Positions 41,800 to 50,450 of a DNA stretch of 64,000 bases are shown here, piece after piece. The stretch is from Acidobacteriota bacterium (GTDB lineage Bacteria; Acidobacteriota; Blastocatellia; Pyrinomonadales; Pyrinomonadaceae). Position numbers and translations under genes: made by a program. The first letter of the stretch is position 1; each line of letters starts with the position of its first letter. The stretch covers positions 1,364,001-1,428,000 of the forward strand of contig CP065000.1 of assembly GCA_016700075.1 (NCBI GenBank), written 5' to 3'. The notes under the pieces are model-generated. The model was not told the origin of the DNA. It did not search any database and worked only from the letters and a program-made list of their open reading frames with translations.

Positions 41800-44472
41800 C
41801 TATTGAGGCAATCCGATCTTTGCTAGAAGCTCTTTATAACGCGGATCATCTCTTATGACATCGTAAAATCCCGAGGTCTTGATGGTGACAAGGTGCGGGT
41901 CGCGGGATTCGTAGGCCTTGTAAAGGTATTCGATCGCCTTTTCTTTGTTTTTGGTCGCGGCATACGCATATGCAAGGCTCTCGTTATCGAAATAGAGCGG
42001 CTCATCTGCCTCAGTGACGGCCTTCTGCAATGTAAGCAGTGTCGCCAAATATTCCATCCAAAAGCCTTGCCAACCCTTTAGTTTATAAGCGTTTTCGTAA
42101 CGGCGTATCTCGTAATTCTTGCGTCCGTCCAACCTCAGACCGGTCAAATACTGCTCTATCGCCTCAGGATACATTCCCTTTGCGGCATAAGCCTCGCCAA
42201 GATTGAATCTAACGACGGGGCTTTCGGGATGAAGTTCGACCGTTCTATTCAATTGGTCTATCGCCTCGTCATGACGGCCGGCGAACCCGAGAATATTCCC
42301 TTTCATTCTGTTGATCACCAGCGAGAACGGATCGAGTTCAGCGGCGGCCGAGATAGCTGCCACCGCCTCTTCAGTTCGGCCTCGAAAGGCAAGATGTTCG
42401 GCATACCACTGATGGGCGGTCGCGTAATTCGGACGCGAGGAAAGAGCGGCTCGATAGTGTTCCTCGGCGCGATCCCAATCATAGTCGTAGGTAGTCGTAA
42501 TGTATCCCAGAGATGCATGAGCCTCAGCCAATTCTCCGTCCAGTTCCAACGCCTTGAGCGCCGCCTGTTTTGCTTTGGGTATGTACTCTGTCGGCCGATA
42601 ATCACCGTACAGCGGCATCAACGCGTAAGTGTCCGCAGTGCCTGTGTAGGCAAGCGCATAGGACGGATCTTTCTCAACAGCACGGCTAAAATAACGCAAA
42701 GCCTTTTCAAAATCGCGAACGGTTCGCTTGTTCCAATGAAAACGACCCTTTAGATATAGCTGCTCAGCTTCCGAATTTGTTGAATAATTCTGTGCGACCC
42801 TAGATCGGTCCTCCGTCGAAAGGGCCGGACGAAGGCGTTCGGACACATCTCTGGCGATGTCCCTCTGCAGAAGGATCAAGTCGCCTATCTTTCGTGAATA
42901 TTCCGCTGACCAAAGCAGATCTTGGGACGACGAATCAACCATTTCGAGCGTGATCTTGAGGTCATCACCGGCTTGCGCAAGCCGCCCAAGCAAAACTGCG
43001 TCCACATTCAACTCGGAGCCGATCGTCTTTGGTGAGACGTCCTTGCCTTTGAATGAAAAGACAGAGCTTCTCGCCTTGATAGATAGATCGGGTATCGTAG
43101 AGAGGCTGCGAATGAGATTTTCCGTCATGCCGTCCGCGAGATACTCGTATTCGACGTCGCCGCTGAGATTTTCGATGGGCATCACCGCAATCGATGCGAT
43201 CTGCTCTGTCTTAGAAAAATAACTGTATCCGATGAAACCGCCTACCGAGAGCAAGACAGCCAACAGTGAACCTAACGCAAGTGTCGGCAACCGCCTCGCT
43301 CTTGATTTTCCAAAGGCCGGCAAACCTTCGAGTGTTTTGGCGGCAGGCATATTGGCCGTGTGCCGGGCAGGATCTGTATCTTCGCGGTCGATCGCGCGTT
43401 TTGCCGATCTAAGTTCCTGCAAAACGTCCGAAATTCGTTGATATCGATCGTCGGCCGATCTTGCGAGGCATCTTCTAACGATCGCAGTGATCGGGGCTGG
43501 AAGCTTGGGAACACGATCGGATAGCGGGACAGGGTCTCTATGAAGTATAGCGTCGACCGTCTCGGCCGCATTTTCGCCTGAGAATGCTTTTCGGCCGCAA
43601 AGCATTTCATAAAAGACCGCCCCGAAACTGAAAATGTCTGACCTTGAGTCAATCGCACCGCCGCGCGCCTGTTCGGGGGACATATAGTCGGCAGTTCCTA
43701 TGACAAGGCCGGCTTGGGTCATGCCTGCGGCCTGCGGCTCATACGAACTTCGGCGTGTCGAAATCTCAGGCCCTTCCATCAGCTTGGCTACACCAAAATC
43801 CAACACTTTTACCAATCCGTTCGGCCGCACCATGATGTTGTCCGGCTTGATGTCCCTGTGAACGATGCCCGCGGAATGGGCTTCTTCCAATGCAGATGCT
43901 AATTGAATCGCTATGTCCAAGACAGCCTCGGTTGAAAGCTCTCTTGACGATATAAGTTCCGTCAGTGTTCGCCCGTCAATATATTCGGTAGCGATGAACC
44001 TCTTGCCGTTCGATTCGCCGATCTCGTGGATGGTAATGATGTTTGGATGATTCAACCCGGACGCAGATCGGGCTTCGCGCACGAATCTGTCCATCCGGCC
44101 CAAATCGTCAGAAAAGGCCTCAGGAAGGAACTTGAGTGCGACCTTTCGACCCAATCTGGTATCCTCCGCCAGATAGACCTCTCCCATTCCCCCAATGCCC
44201 AAGAGCCGGGTGATCTTGTAGTGAAGTATGTTATTTCCGATCAGATCTTTGGGCGTGCGCTGAGAGGCAAGGACCTCTGCGGCAAGTGCCCCCGGAGCGG
44301 AGTCAAGGAAATGTTCTTCTGCAGATTCGAAAGAAAGCAGCGATTCAATCTCTTTTCTAAGCTCATCATCATCGCCGCATTGGGCGTCCAGCAACGCCGC
44401 TCGGCCGGACGGCGGCGTTTCCAAGGCAGTGTGAAAGATCTCCTCGATCGTTTTGAGGCGGTCACTGTCCAT
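41800..44472 (-). CDS. Ser/Thr protein kinase with CsgG-like and TPR C-terminal half
   Basis: 890 residues from ATG 44472. A leader of about 80 residues (LKTIEEIFHTALETP) typical of acidobacterial kinases, then a Hanks-type domain: ITRLLGIGGMGEVYLAED, VALKFLP, HRDIKPDNIM, DFGVAKL, and a complete subdomain XI. One membrane helix (about 415-435), a CsgG-like domain (IASIAVMPIENLSGDVEYEY) and TPR units follow. The ATG lies 5 bp after the sigma-factor stop, so the two are linked. It converges on the redoxin gene. Confidence 0.92.
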   Translation of the reverse strand: MDSDRLKTIEEIFHTALETPPSGRAALLDAQCGDDDELRKEIESLLSFESAEEHFLDSAPGALAAEVLASQRTPKDLIGNNILHYKITRLLGIGGMGEVYLAEDTRLGRKVALKFLPEAFSDDLGRMDRFVREARSASGLNHPNIITIHEIGESNGKRFIATEYIDGRTLTELISSRELSTEAVLDIAIQLASALEEAHSAGIVHRDIKPDNIMVRPNGLVKVLDFGVAKLMEGPEISTRRSSYEPQAAGMTQAGLVIGTADYMSPEQARGGAIDSRSDIFSFGAVFYEMLCGRKAFSGENAAETVDAILHRDPVPLSDRVPKLPAPITAIVRRCLARSADDRYQRISDVLQELRSAKRAIDREDTDPARHTANMPAAKTLEGLPAFGKSRARRLPTLALGSLLAVLLSVGGFIGYSYFSKTEQIASIAVMPIENLSGDVEYEYLADGMTENLIRSLSTIPDLSIKARSSVFSFKGKDVSPKTIGSELNVDAVLLGRLAQAGDDLKITLEMVDSSSQDLLWSAEYSRKIGDLILLQRDIARDVSERLRPALSTEDRSRVAQNYSTNSEAEQLYLKGRFHWNKRTVRDFEKALRYFSRAVEKDPSYALAYTGTADTYALMPLYGDYRPTEYIPKAKQAALKALELDGELAEAHASLGYITTTYDYDWDRAEEHYRAALSSRPNYATAHQWYAEHLAFRGRTEEAVAAISAAAELDPFSLVINRMKGNILGFAGRHDEAIDQLNRTVELHPESPVVRFNLGEAYAAKGMYPEAIEQYLTGLRLDGRKNYEIRRYENAYKLKGWQGFWMEYLATLLTLQKAVTEADEPLYFDNESLAYAYAATKNKEKAIEYLYKAYESRDPHLVTIKTSGFYDVIRDDPRYKELLAKIGLPQ

Positions 44473-44477
44473 TGTTT

Positions 44478-45053
44478 TTAGGGCTCGGCCTCGCTTAATT
44501 GGCGAAGCAGCCACGTTCGGGCAAATCGCCAATCGCGTTTTACGGTCTCCGCTGACACGCCTAAAACTTCAGCGATCTCGTCGTTTGTTATCCCGCCGAA
44601 ATATTTCAATTCGACGATCCGGCTCTTACGCTCATCCAGTTTTGCCAGCGTATTGAGGGCATCATCGAGAGCTATCACCTCTTTCGCATCGGTACTTACG
44701 GCCGGCTCGGCGAACGTCACCATTTCCGGGCGGCCGCCCCGTTTCTCACTCTGTTTCGCCCGCGCATGATCTACCAGAATATGACGCATCGCTTTCGACG
44801 CGACGCCGAAAAAATGTGCTCTGTTCCGCCAGCTTTGTTCGTCCTGCTTTGCCAGCTTCAGATAAGCCTCGTGGATCAGATCTGTTGCCTGGAAGGTGTG
44901 CCCGGAAGGCTGTTTGCTGATGTATCTGCGTGCCATTTGCCGCAGTTCTTCATAAACAAGCGGCATTAGTCGCTCGAGTGCTGCCTGATCGCCATCGCTC
45001 CAATCGGCTAAGAGAGCGGTGATCTGCTTAGAGCTGCTTTCGGGCATAGACAC
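44478..45053 (-). CDS. ECF-type RNA polymerase sigma factor (kinase-associated, TIGR02999-like)
   Basis: 191 residues with a GTG start at 45053 or ATG at 45047; neither has a clear ribosome site. Region 2: LVYEELRQMARRYISKQPSGHTFQATDLIHEAYLKL. Region 4: LDERKSRIVELKYFGGITNDEIAEVLGVSAETVKRDWRFAR. This group is common in Acidobacteria and Planctomycetes and often sits directly upstream of a Ser/Thr kinase, as here, which may control it by phosphorylation rather than through an anti-sigma factor. Confidence 0.92.
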   Translation of the reverse strand: MSMPESSSKQITALLADWSDGDQAALERLMPLVYEELRQMARRYISKQPSGHTFQATDLIHEAYLKLAKQDEQSWRNRAHFFGVASKAMRHILVDHARAKQSEKRGGRPEMVTFAEPAVSTDAKEVIALDDALNTLAKLDERKSRIVELKYFGGITNDEIAEVLGVSAETVKRDWRFARTWLLRQLSEAEP

Positions 45054-45207
45054 TTGAGCCGTTAACTATGCAATGAGTATAGTCCCCAACCCAAAAAAAT
45101 AAAATATTTCTATTACCCTTTTTGCCCGCAGTTCTCGTTTATACAAATGGAAAGCGACATCTCTGGATAGAGCGATCTGAAATTTTCTATTTTGGAAGGA
45201 GAAAACT

Positions 45208-45576
45208 ATGAGAACACTTAGACAAATGGCCCTTATTGCGGTCATCGGCGTAGTCTATGCGATCGGCTCGCAGGTAATGGCTCAAGGAAAGCAGGATTTC
45301 ATCGTCGTAAATAGAACTGGCGTTGAGATCTACGCTTTGTATGTTAGCCCGCATAACGCACGCAGCTGGGGAGAAGACATCTTAGGAGCCGACACGCTGC
45401 TTCCCAATGAGGACCTTTTGATCACATTCTCACGAAGGGAAAGGGCTAAGTACTGGGATCTTCGCGTAGAAGACGAGGACGGAAATTCGATCGAATGGGG
45501 CCGCCTTAACCTCCTCGAGATATCGAGGGTTACGCTCTATTACAAGAACCGAAAGCCGACAGCGATCGTCGAATAG
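45208..45576 (+). CDS. Small secreted protein, argininosuccinate-lyase-misannotated family
   Basis: 122 residues. Signal peptide (QMALIAVIGVVYAIGSQVMAQ), then a beta-rich domain FIVVNRTGVEIYALYVSPHN ... WGEDILGADTLLPNEDLLITF ... YWDLRVEDEDGNSIEW. This pattern recurs in many Gram-negative secreted proteins of unknown role. A strong ribosome site (GGAAGGAG) precedes it. Confidence 0.7.
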   Translation: MRTLRQMALIAVIGVVYAIGSQVMAQGKQDFIVVNRTGVEIYALYVSPHNARSWGEDILGADTLLPNEDLLITFSRRERAKYWDLRVEDEDGNSIEWGRLNLLEISRVTLYYKNRKPTAIVE

Positions 45577-45592
45577 CGTAAGGAACAAATTA

Positions 45593-46294
45593 ATGGGAGA
45601 GATGATGAAAAGAAGAACTTTATCCGTGATCGCCGTCTCGGCATTCGCTTCAGCAATGCTCGGCTGCTCGTTCTCGGTCGGGACCGATATGTCGAACACC
45701 GCAAAACCGGCAAATACGGCGGCATCCAATTCGAGCAGCAATACCGCTGCGAAGAAGGACGATAACGCCAAGCCCAAACTCGCGGGTAAGCCAAAACCGA
45801 CCGAGGGCACGGCAAAGACCGCAAACAAGAAAAACCCCGTCCCTGCGGATTGGATCTATGTTTACGACAGTGCGAAGGGCTATGGCTTCTCGCTTCCTCA
45901 GGGCTCTGAAGGCGAAAGCACGACCATAGACGGCATTGATGTTTTTGCGGCTACAACGCCCGCACCATCGGAGATCGACGTGTTCGTTCTGGCATACAAG
46001 GACAAGTCACTGACGAAAGAGGACTTGCTAAATGATGCGGTCGATTTCCTTGAGGGCCTCGGACAAAAGGTCACGCCGGGCAGTATGAAAGGCGAGAGCG
46101 ACGAATATGCTGTTGCTGATGCGACGACGGTTCATCCCTCACGCGGCAAAGGCAAGCTCCGCATCCTCGTCGGCACCGACGTCACTGATAACTACGTGAT
46201 GATCATCGGCGTCGAAGAAGAGCGGTTCGCTGCCAATGAAAGCATCATCGATGCGATCTGGGGAAGCTTTGAAATGTGGAGCAGCGGCAATTAA
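45593..46294 (+). CDS. Putative lipoprotein, unknown function
   Basis: 233 residues. Lipobox ASAMLGC at about residue 24, then a long Ala/Asn/Lys-rich linker (about 30-80) and a compact domain starting DWIYVYDSAKGYGFSLPQG, with later VMIIGVEEE and IWGSFEMW. The domain looks like a PsbP/Mog1-type fold. ATG 45593 has AAGGA 9 nt upstream; 45602 or 45605 are also possible. It follows the small secreted gene by 16 bp. Confidence 0.65.
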   Translation: MGEMMKRRTLSVIAVSAFASAMLGCSFSVGTDMSNTAKPANTAASNSSSNTAAKKDDNAKPKLAGKPKPTEGTAKTANKKNPVPADWIYVYDSAKGYGFSLPQGSEGESTTIDGIDVFAATTPAPSEIDVFVLAYKDKSLTKEDLLNDAVDFLEGLGQKVTPGSMKGESDEYAVADATTVHPSRGKGKLRILVGTDVTDNYVMIIGVEEERFAANESIIDAIWGSFEMWSSGN

Positions 46295-46417
46295 GCCCGC
46301 AAAAAGATAGATCTCAAGTCTATTAACGGGCTACGCGTTACGGCTGCTCTCCTGGCGGCCGTTACGTTCTTAAACTCTCTACTCAATTTAAAAGGACAGG
46401 AGAAGGACGAAAAACAA

Positions 46418-46789
46418 ATGAAAAGATTTCAAAGCATGGCAACAAAGGGTCTTATCGTAAAGATCTTCGCTATCGCGGTCATAGTCGGCGCGATGGACAT
46501 GACGGCACTGTCGCAGACTCGGATCCGATTTGCCCGTGGTGCTTCATCGGCCACTGTTACAGGCACATTGCCGGCAGGCACCAGCCGTTCGTATGTCGTC
46601 GGTGCCCGGCGAGGCCAAATGATGACCGTAAATGTAAGAGCGGCCGGCTATGTTTGGCTGGACATCGGAGGGAATGATGTCGGCGACGGCATCACGATCG
46701 AATGCAGATCGACAGATGATTACATCATCACCGTTCATAACGATAACGATAGGGCGACGAGATTCTCGCTCTACGTCGCGATCAACTGA
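46418..46789 (+). CDS. Small secreted beta-rich protein
   Basis: 123 residues. Signal peptide (IVKIFAIAVIVGAMDMTALSQ), then RIRFARGASSATVTGTLPAG, RSYVVGARRGQMMTVNV and a final DDYIITVHNDNDRATRFSLYV. This resembles pre-peptidase-like beta domains that follow a hot region RFxxGxSxxxxxG. An aggacaggag ribosome site lies upstream. Function unknown. Confidence 0.65.
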   Translation: MKRFQSMATKGLIVKIFAIAVIVGAMDMTALSQTRIRFARGASSATVTGTLPAGTSRSYVVGARRGQMMTVNVRAAGYVWLDIGGNDVGDGITIECRSTDDYIITVHNDNDRATRFSLYVAIN

Positions 46790-46823
46790 ACCATGAGTAT
46801 GTGCGGGGGCGGTGCAAGCGGAT

Positions 46824-47249
46824 CTATATTGGGACGTTGGTTCTGAGCCATGCCAGAGCCCGGACTGCTTCCGGGAAAAATTTAACCCGGACGCCGCGCG
46901 AAGCCGCGATCGCAATGTACAGTTCGGTTTGATCGGTCGGCTGAAATCCAGGGACCGCAAAGGCAAGCCATAGCTTCGGAACCGTTGCCGTTTTCTTTCC
47001 GGCGTCAATTACGTCGGATGTTTCCCGTTCACCCGAAGGCAGAACCCCTTCGACCAGCACACGACGCGTTTCGTGTCTTTCACATGCGCCGGCGATAACA
47101 TTCCACAACGCATCGCGTTTTTCCGGATCGACCTCAAAATTCTCGGCCAGCTCAATGTGAACGTGGTCGTCGCGAAACTGTACGCTATAGCCCTCATCGA
47201 GAACTTTCGGCGAAAGCCACACTTTTTTGGTCGATTTATTTTCTTCCAT
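46824..47249 (-). CDS. STAS/SpoIIAA-like domain protein
   Basis: 141 residues. Strand-helix pattern HVHIELAENFEVDPEKRDALW ... RRVLVEGVLPSGERETSDVIDAG ... LWLAFAVPGFQPTDQTELYIAIAASRG ... VKFFPEAVRALAWL fits a STAS-like fold of unknown partner. The start ATG at 47249 is 8 nt after a run of 13 G (minus strand), which occupies the ribosome-binding position. Confidence 0.6.
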   Translation of the reverse strand: MEENKSTKKVWLSPKVLDEGYSVQFRDDHVHIELAENFEVDPEKRDALWNVIAGACERHETRRVLVEGVLPSGERETSDVIDAGKKTATVPKLWLAFAVPGFQPTDQTELYIAIAASRGVRVKFFPEAVRALAWLRTNVPI

Positions 47250-47257
47250 ACTTGATT

Positions 47258-47270
47258 CCCCCCCCCCCCC
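47258..47270 (-). repeat. Homopolymer of 13 G (minus strand) at a ribosome-binding position
   Basis: Thirteen C on the plus strand between the STAS-like gene and the beta-lactamase-fold gene. On the minus strand the G-run ends 8 nt before the ATG, where a Shine-Dalgarno sequence belongs. Confidence 0.85.
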
Positions 47271-47310
47271 GGGCGTCGTTCTGCGTTGAACGGAATGTAT
47301 TCTCTAAGGT

Positions 47311-48726
47311 TTACCACCAAAGTATCTGTGCCACTCGATCAATGCCGGTCGTCAAAAACGAAACCTCGAAAAGGTTCTTCCCTGCCATTACGTTGTATCG
47401 ACGTATTTGCCCGCCGGGGCGTTTTTCTATCGAAGACAATTCAAAGCTCTTGATCGGCGAGCCGTCAAGATACCACGAAAAAAGTGATTTGCCGGTCGCG
47501 GTCTTGAAAAACACATCCATTTGGACAGTCACATTGTGATCTGCGAATTTCTGATCCGCGAGTGCCGTCAGCATTGACCGATGCTGCACTGTAAGAGCGG
47601 GATCAGGGTCGCGAATGGTTTTGCGGCGGTCGAGCGAACGCAAATATTTTGACGCGATGTCGATCGCCCAATGATCAATGTTTGTTCCTGAGACATTGGT
47701 CAAAATGATCACAGATAGCCCATCGTCCGGGAATCGGTAGAAAACAGAAGAAAACCCAGGCGTTGCTCCGGAATGCTGCACCAGCCGATGGCCGCGGTAA
47801 CTGTCGACAAACCAGCCGAAACCGTAATCGAAGGGAAGCGGCGAACCGTCATTTCCACGGGTCGCCTCCCACATGGCCTTCTTGCTTTCTGCCGTTAGTA
47901 TCCGATCCGTTCGCAATGCGGCATCCCATTTCGCCATGTCGGTTACAGTTGACAGCATGGCCCCGGCCGAGAACGCGATACCCGGCAGAAGTATCGGTCG
48001 ATTTTCGAACTTGCCGTTCGCCCAGCCGTATCCTGACGCTCTCCGCTTCACTATCTCAAGAGGAGAAGTTGAACGAGTGTTGGCCATTCCCAGCGGAATG
48101 AAGATCCGTTCGTCCAGATACTCGTAATACGAAATGCCGCTCACTTTCTCGATAATGTGCCCGAGCAGGATGTATCCTGTGTTGTCATATGCCCACGTCT
48201 TGCCCGCCTCGAATTCAAGCGGCAATTCGAAGAACATTCGCAGCTTTTCTTCGCCCGCGGGGGTTGTTCGGAATGAAAGGTCGGTCTTGAAACGTTCCAG
48301 GTATCCGGGAATTTCGACGTGGTTCTGGATGCCCGAGGTATGCGTCAACAGATGCCGGATCGTGATGTTGCTCCAGCTTTCCGGAGCGTCCGGAAAGTAC
48401 TTTCGGATCGGGTCAGAAACCGCGAGCTTACCTTCCTGGACCAACAACATTATTGCGGCAGCGGTAAACTGTTTCGTTACCGAGCCGATCTCATAAACCG
48501 TGTCGGCCGTTGCACTTGTGTTTGTTTCAATGTTTGAAAGCCCGTAGCCCGCGCTCTGGATGACTTTGCCGTTCTTAACAACGGCGATTGACGCGCCGGG
48601 AGCGTTCTTCAGCCGCATCTGCTCCGCGAGATACCTATCAACCGAATCAGCGTTGGCAAATGCTGAAGTAGCAAACACGACGGCGAAGCCAATTAATTGG
48701 ACTGAAATACGCCGAGTTGTGGTCAT
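47311..48726 (-). CDS. Serine hydrolase, class C beta-lactamase/esterase fold
   Basis: 471 residues from ATG 48726. Signal peptide (ISVQLIGFAVVFATSAFA), then SxxK motif SVTK (EIGSVTKQFTAAAIML), the YxN motif at YDNTGY and HSG motif VQHSGATPGFS. A C-terminal lipocalin-like beta domain (about 375-471) is typical of CubicO/esterase relatives. It would act in the periplasm on a peptide or ester. The ATG overlaps the stop of the chimeric kinase::dihydropyrimidinase gene (ATGA). Confidence 0.88.
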   Translation of the reverse strand: MTTTRRISVQLIGFAVVFATSAFANADSVDRYLAEQMRLKNAPGASIAVVKNGKVIQSAGYGLSNIETNTSATADTVYEIGSVTKQFTAAAIMLLVQEGKLAVSDPIRKYFPDAPESWSNITIRHLLTHTSGIQNHVEIPGYLERFKTDLSFRTTPAGEEKLRMFFELPLEFEAGKTWAYDNTGYILLGHIIEKVSGISYYEYLDERIFIPLGMANTRSTSPLEIVKRRASGYGWANGKFENRPILLPGIAFSAGAMLSTVTDMAKWDAALRTDRILTAESKKAMWEATRGNDGSPLPFDYGFGWFVDSYRGHRLVQHSGATPGFSSVFYRFPDDGLSVIILTNVSGTNIDHWAIDIASKYLRSLDRRKTIRDPDPALTVQHRSMLTALADQKFADHNVTVQMDVFFKTATGKSLFSWYLDGSPIKSFELSSIEKRPGGQIRRYNVMAGKNLFEVSFLTTGIDRVAQILWW

Positions 48727-50450
48727 ATCCTCACGCATTCGCCGCGTCGGATGAACTGCCCATCGCCTTGTTTTCCTGTGTGTTCGCCGTTCTGAATGAC
48801 AACGCGGCCTCGGGAAAGGACGGTTTCGACCTTGCCTTTTACTTTCACGCCTTCGTAGGAAGAATAATCGACGTTCATATGCTCGGCATCAACGCCGAAG
48901 GTGTGTTCGGTGTCGGGATTGAAGATTACGATGTCCGCATCGGAACCGACTGCGATCGTCCCTTTCTTTGGGAAGAGGCCGAACATCTTCGCCGCGGCTG
49001 TCGAAGTGAGTTCGACAAATCGATTGAGCGAGATGCGATTCTCGACAACGCCGCCGTTGTAGATGAGGGCGAGGCGATTTTCGACGCCGGGAGCTCCGTT
49101 TGGGATCTTGGTGAAATCATCGATGCCGAGCTCTTTTTGCTCCTTCATACAGAACGGGCAATGGTCAGTCGAGATAACTTGCAGGTCGTCCATCTTGAGG
49201 CCTTTCCAGAGCTCGGCACAGTTGTGTTTCTCACGCAAAGGCGGCGTCATCACATATTTCGCACCTTCCCAGTCGTCGCCGTAATCGTCGATCGAGTGAA
49301 AAAGATACTGCGGGCAAGTCTCTGCAAACGCCGGGATGCCGCGGTCTCTTGCCTGCCGCACCTGATTCAGAGCATCAGTACACGAAAGATGAACAATGTA
49401 GACTGGCGACTCTGCCATCTCGGCAATTGCGATCGCGCGATGAACGCCTTCTGCTTCGGCTATGGCTGGGCGTGTCAGAGCATGATACTTCGGAGCGGTT
49501 CGGCCGTCGGCCAAAAAGCGTTTGATGATCTCGTTGATGACGATGCCGTTCTCGGCATGCATACATATTAACCCGCCTCTTGCACCCGCCGCCGACATAG
49601 CCCGAAAGATCGTCGCGTCGTCCGCCAAAAACACGCCCGGATACGCCATGAACAGCTTGAAGCTCGTTATCCCAGCGTCCATCAGCTTGTACATTTCCTT
49701 CTCGTCACCGTCCTCAAACTCGGTCGTGATGAGATGAAACCCGTAGTCGATCGCCGACATCGTCTCGGCCAGGGATTCTTCCTGAAAAGCCCGCCGGCCG
49801 GTGATCATCTCATACAGGATCAAGCCAAAGCTGAAGATATCGGAGCGATGATCGACCGTGTGACCGCGAACCTGTTCAGGCGACATATAGCCGACCGTTC
49901 CCATAACGACACCGGGGTTTGTGAGGGCTTTTCGGGTGTGATCCTCTGACCCAGTCGCTACCGCTCCCGGTTCTGACAATTTTGCGAGCCCAAAGTCGAG
50001 TATCTTTACGCGATCGTCTTTGGTGATAAATAGATTTTCGGGTTTGAGATCGCGATGAACAATGCCTCTCTCATGTGCAGCGGATAACCCGCTCACGATC
50101 TGCTGGGCGTACTCCGTCACTTTCCGTAGCGGTATCGAGCCTTCATCGAGACGCTGGCGAAGTTCTTCACCCTCGAGCAATTCGGAAACCACGTACAGAA
50201 TGCCGTCCTGAGTATCCACATCGTGAATAGCCAGAATATTAGGATGATTCAGCGCTCCGGCCGCCTGAGCTTCCTGCTCAAATCGAGCTACCCGCTCCTT
50301 GTCAGCTGAAAAATCGGCTGGTAAGACCTTGATCGCCACGTCACGCCCGATCTTTGGGTCGCTGGCTCGATAGACCTCTCCCATTCCGCCGACGCCGATC
50401 AGCGAACGGATCTCATATCTTCCTAATTTTGTGCCTTCGGTTAACGTCAT
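48723..50450 (-). CDS. Chimeric protein: Ser/Thr kinase N-terminus fused to dihydropyrimidinase C-terminus
   Basis: 575 residues from ATG 50450, which overlaps the preceding kinase stop (ATGA). Residues 1 to about 232 are a Hanks kinase (GVGGMGEVYRA, VAIKVLP, HRDLKPEN, DFGLAKL) about 85-90 percent like the kinase upstream, cut after ESLAETMSAI, so subdomain XI is missing. From there it continues as dihydropyrimidinase from residue 118 on (DYGFHLITTEF, the carbamylated-Lys motif SFKLFMAYPG, HAENG, HLS, STDHCPF). It lacks the N-terminal HxH. The join falls in a 9-bp sequence (cggcgatcg) shared by both parent genes. Both halves are therefore incomplete; activity is doubtful. Confidence 0.85.
   Translation of the reverse strand: MTLTEGTKLGRYEIRSLIGVGGMGEVYRASDPKIGRDVAIKVLPADFSADKERVARFEQEAQAAGALNHPNILAIHDVDTQDGILYVVSELLEGEELRQRLDEGSIPLRKVTEYAQQIVSGLSAAHERGIVHRDLKPENLFITKDDRVKILDFGLAKLSEPGAVATGSEDHTRKALTNPGVVMGTVGYMSPEQVRGHTVDHRSDIFSFGLILYEMITGRRAFQEESLAETMSAIDYGFHLITTEFEDGDEKEMYKLMDAGITSFKLFMAYPGVFLADDATIFRAMSAAGARGGLICMHAENGIVINEIIKRFLADGRTAPKYHALTRPAIAEAEGVHRAIAIAEMAESPVYIVHLSCTDALNQVRQARDRGIPAFAETCPQYLFHSIDDYGDDWEGAKYVMTPPLREKHNCAELWKGLKMDDLQVISTDHCPFCMKEQKELGIDDFTKIPNGAPGVENRLALIYNGGVVENRISLNRFVELTSTAAAKMFGLFPKKGTIAVGSDADIVIFNPDTEHTFGVDAEHMNVDYSSYEGVKVKGKVETVLSRGRVVIQNGEHTGKQGDGQFIRRGECVRI

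Noticed and set aside
48717..49571. Long plus-strand frame repeated at 53514-53948
   Set aside because: Both are antisense shadows of the dihydropyrimidinase copies; their identity only reflects the duplicated sense genes.
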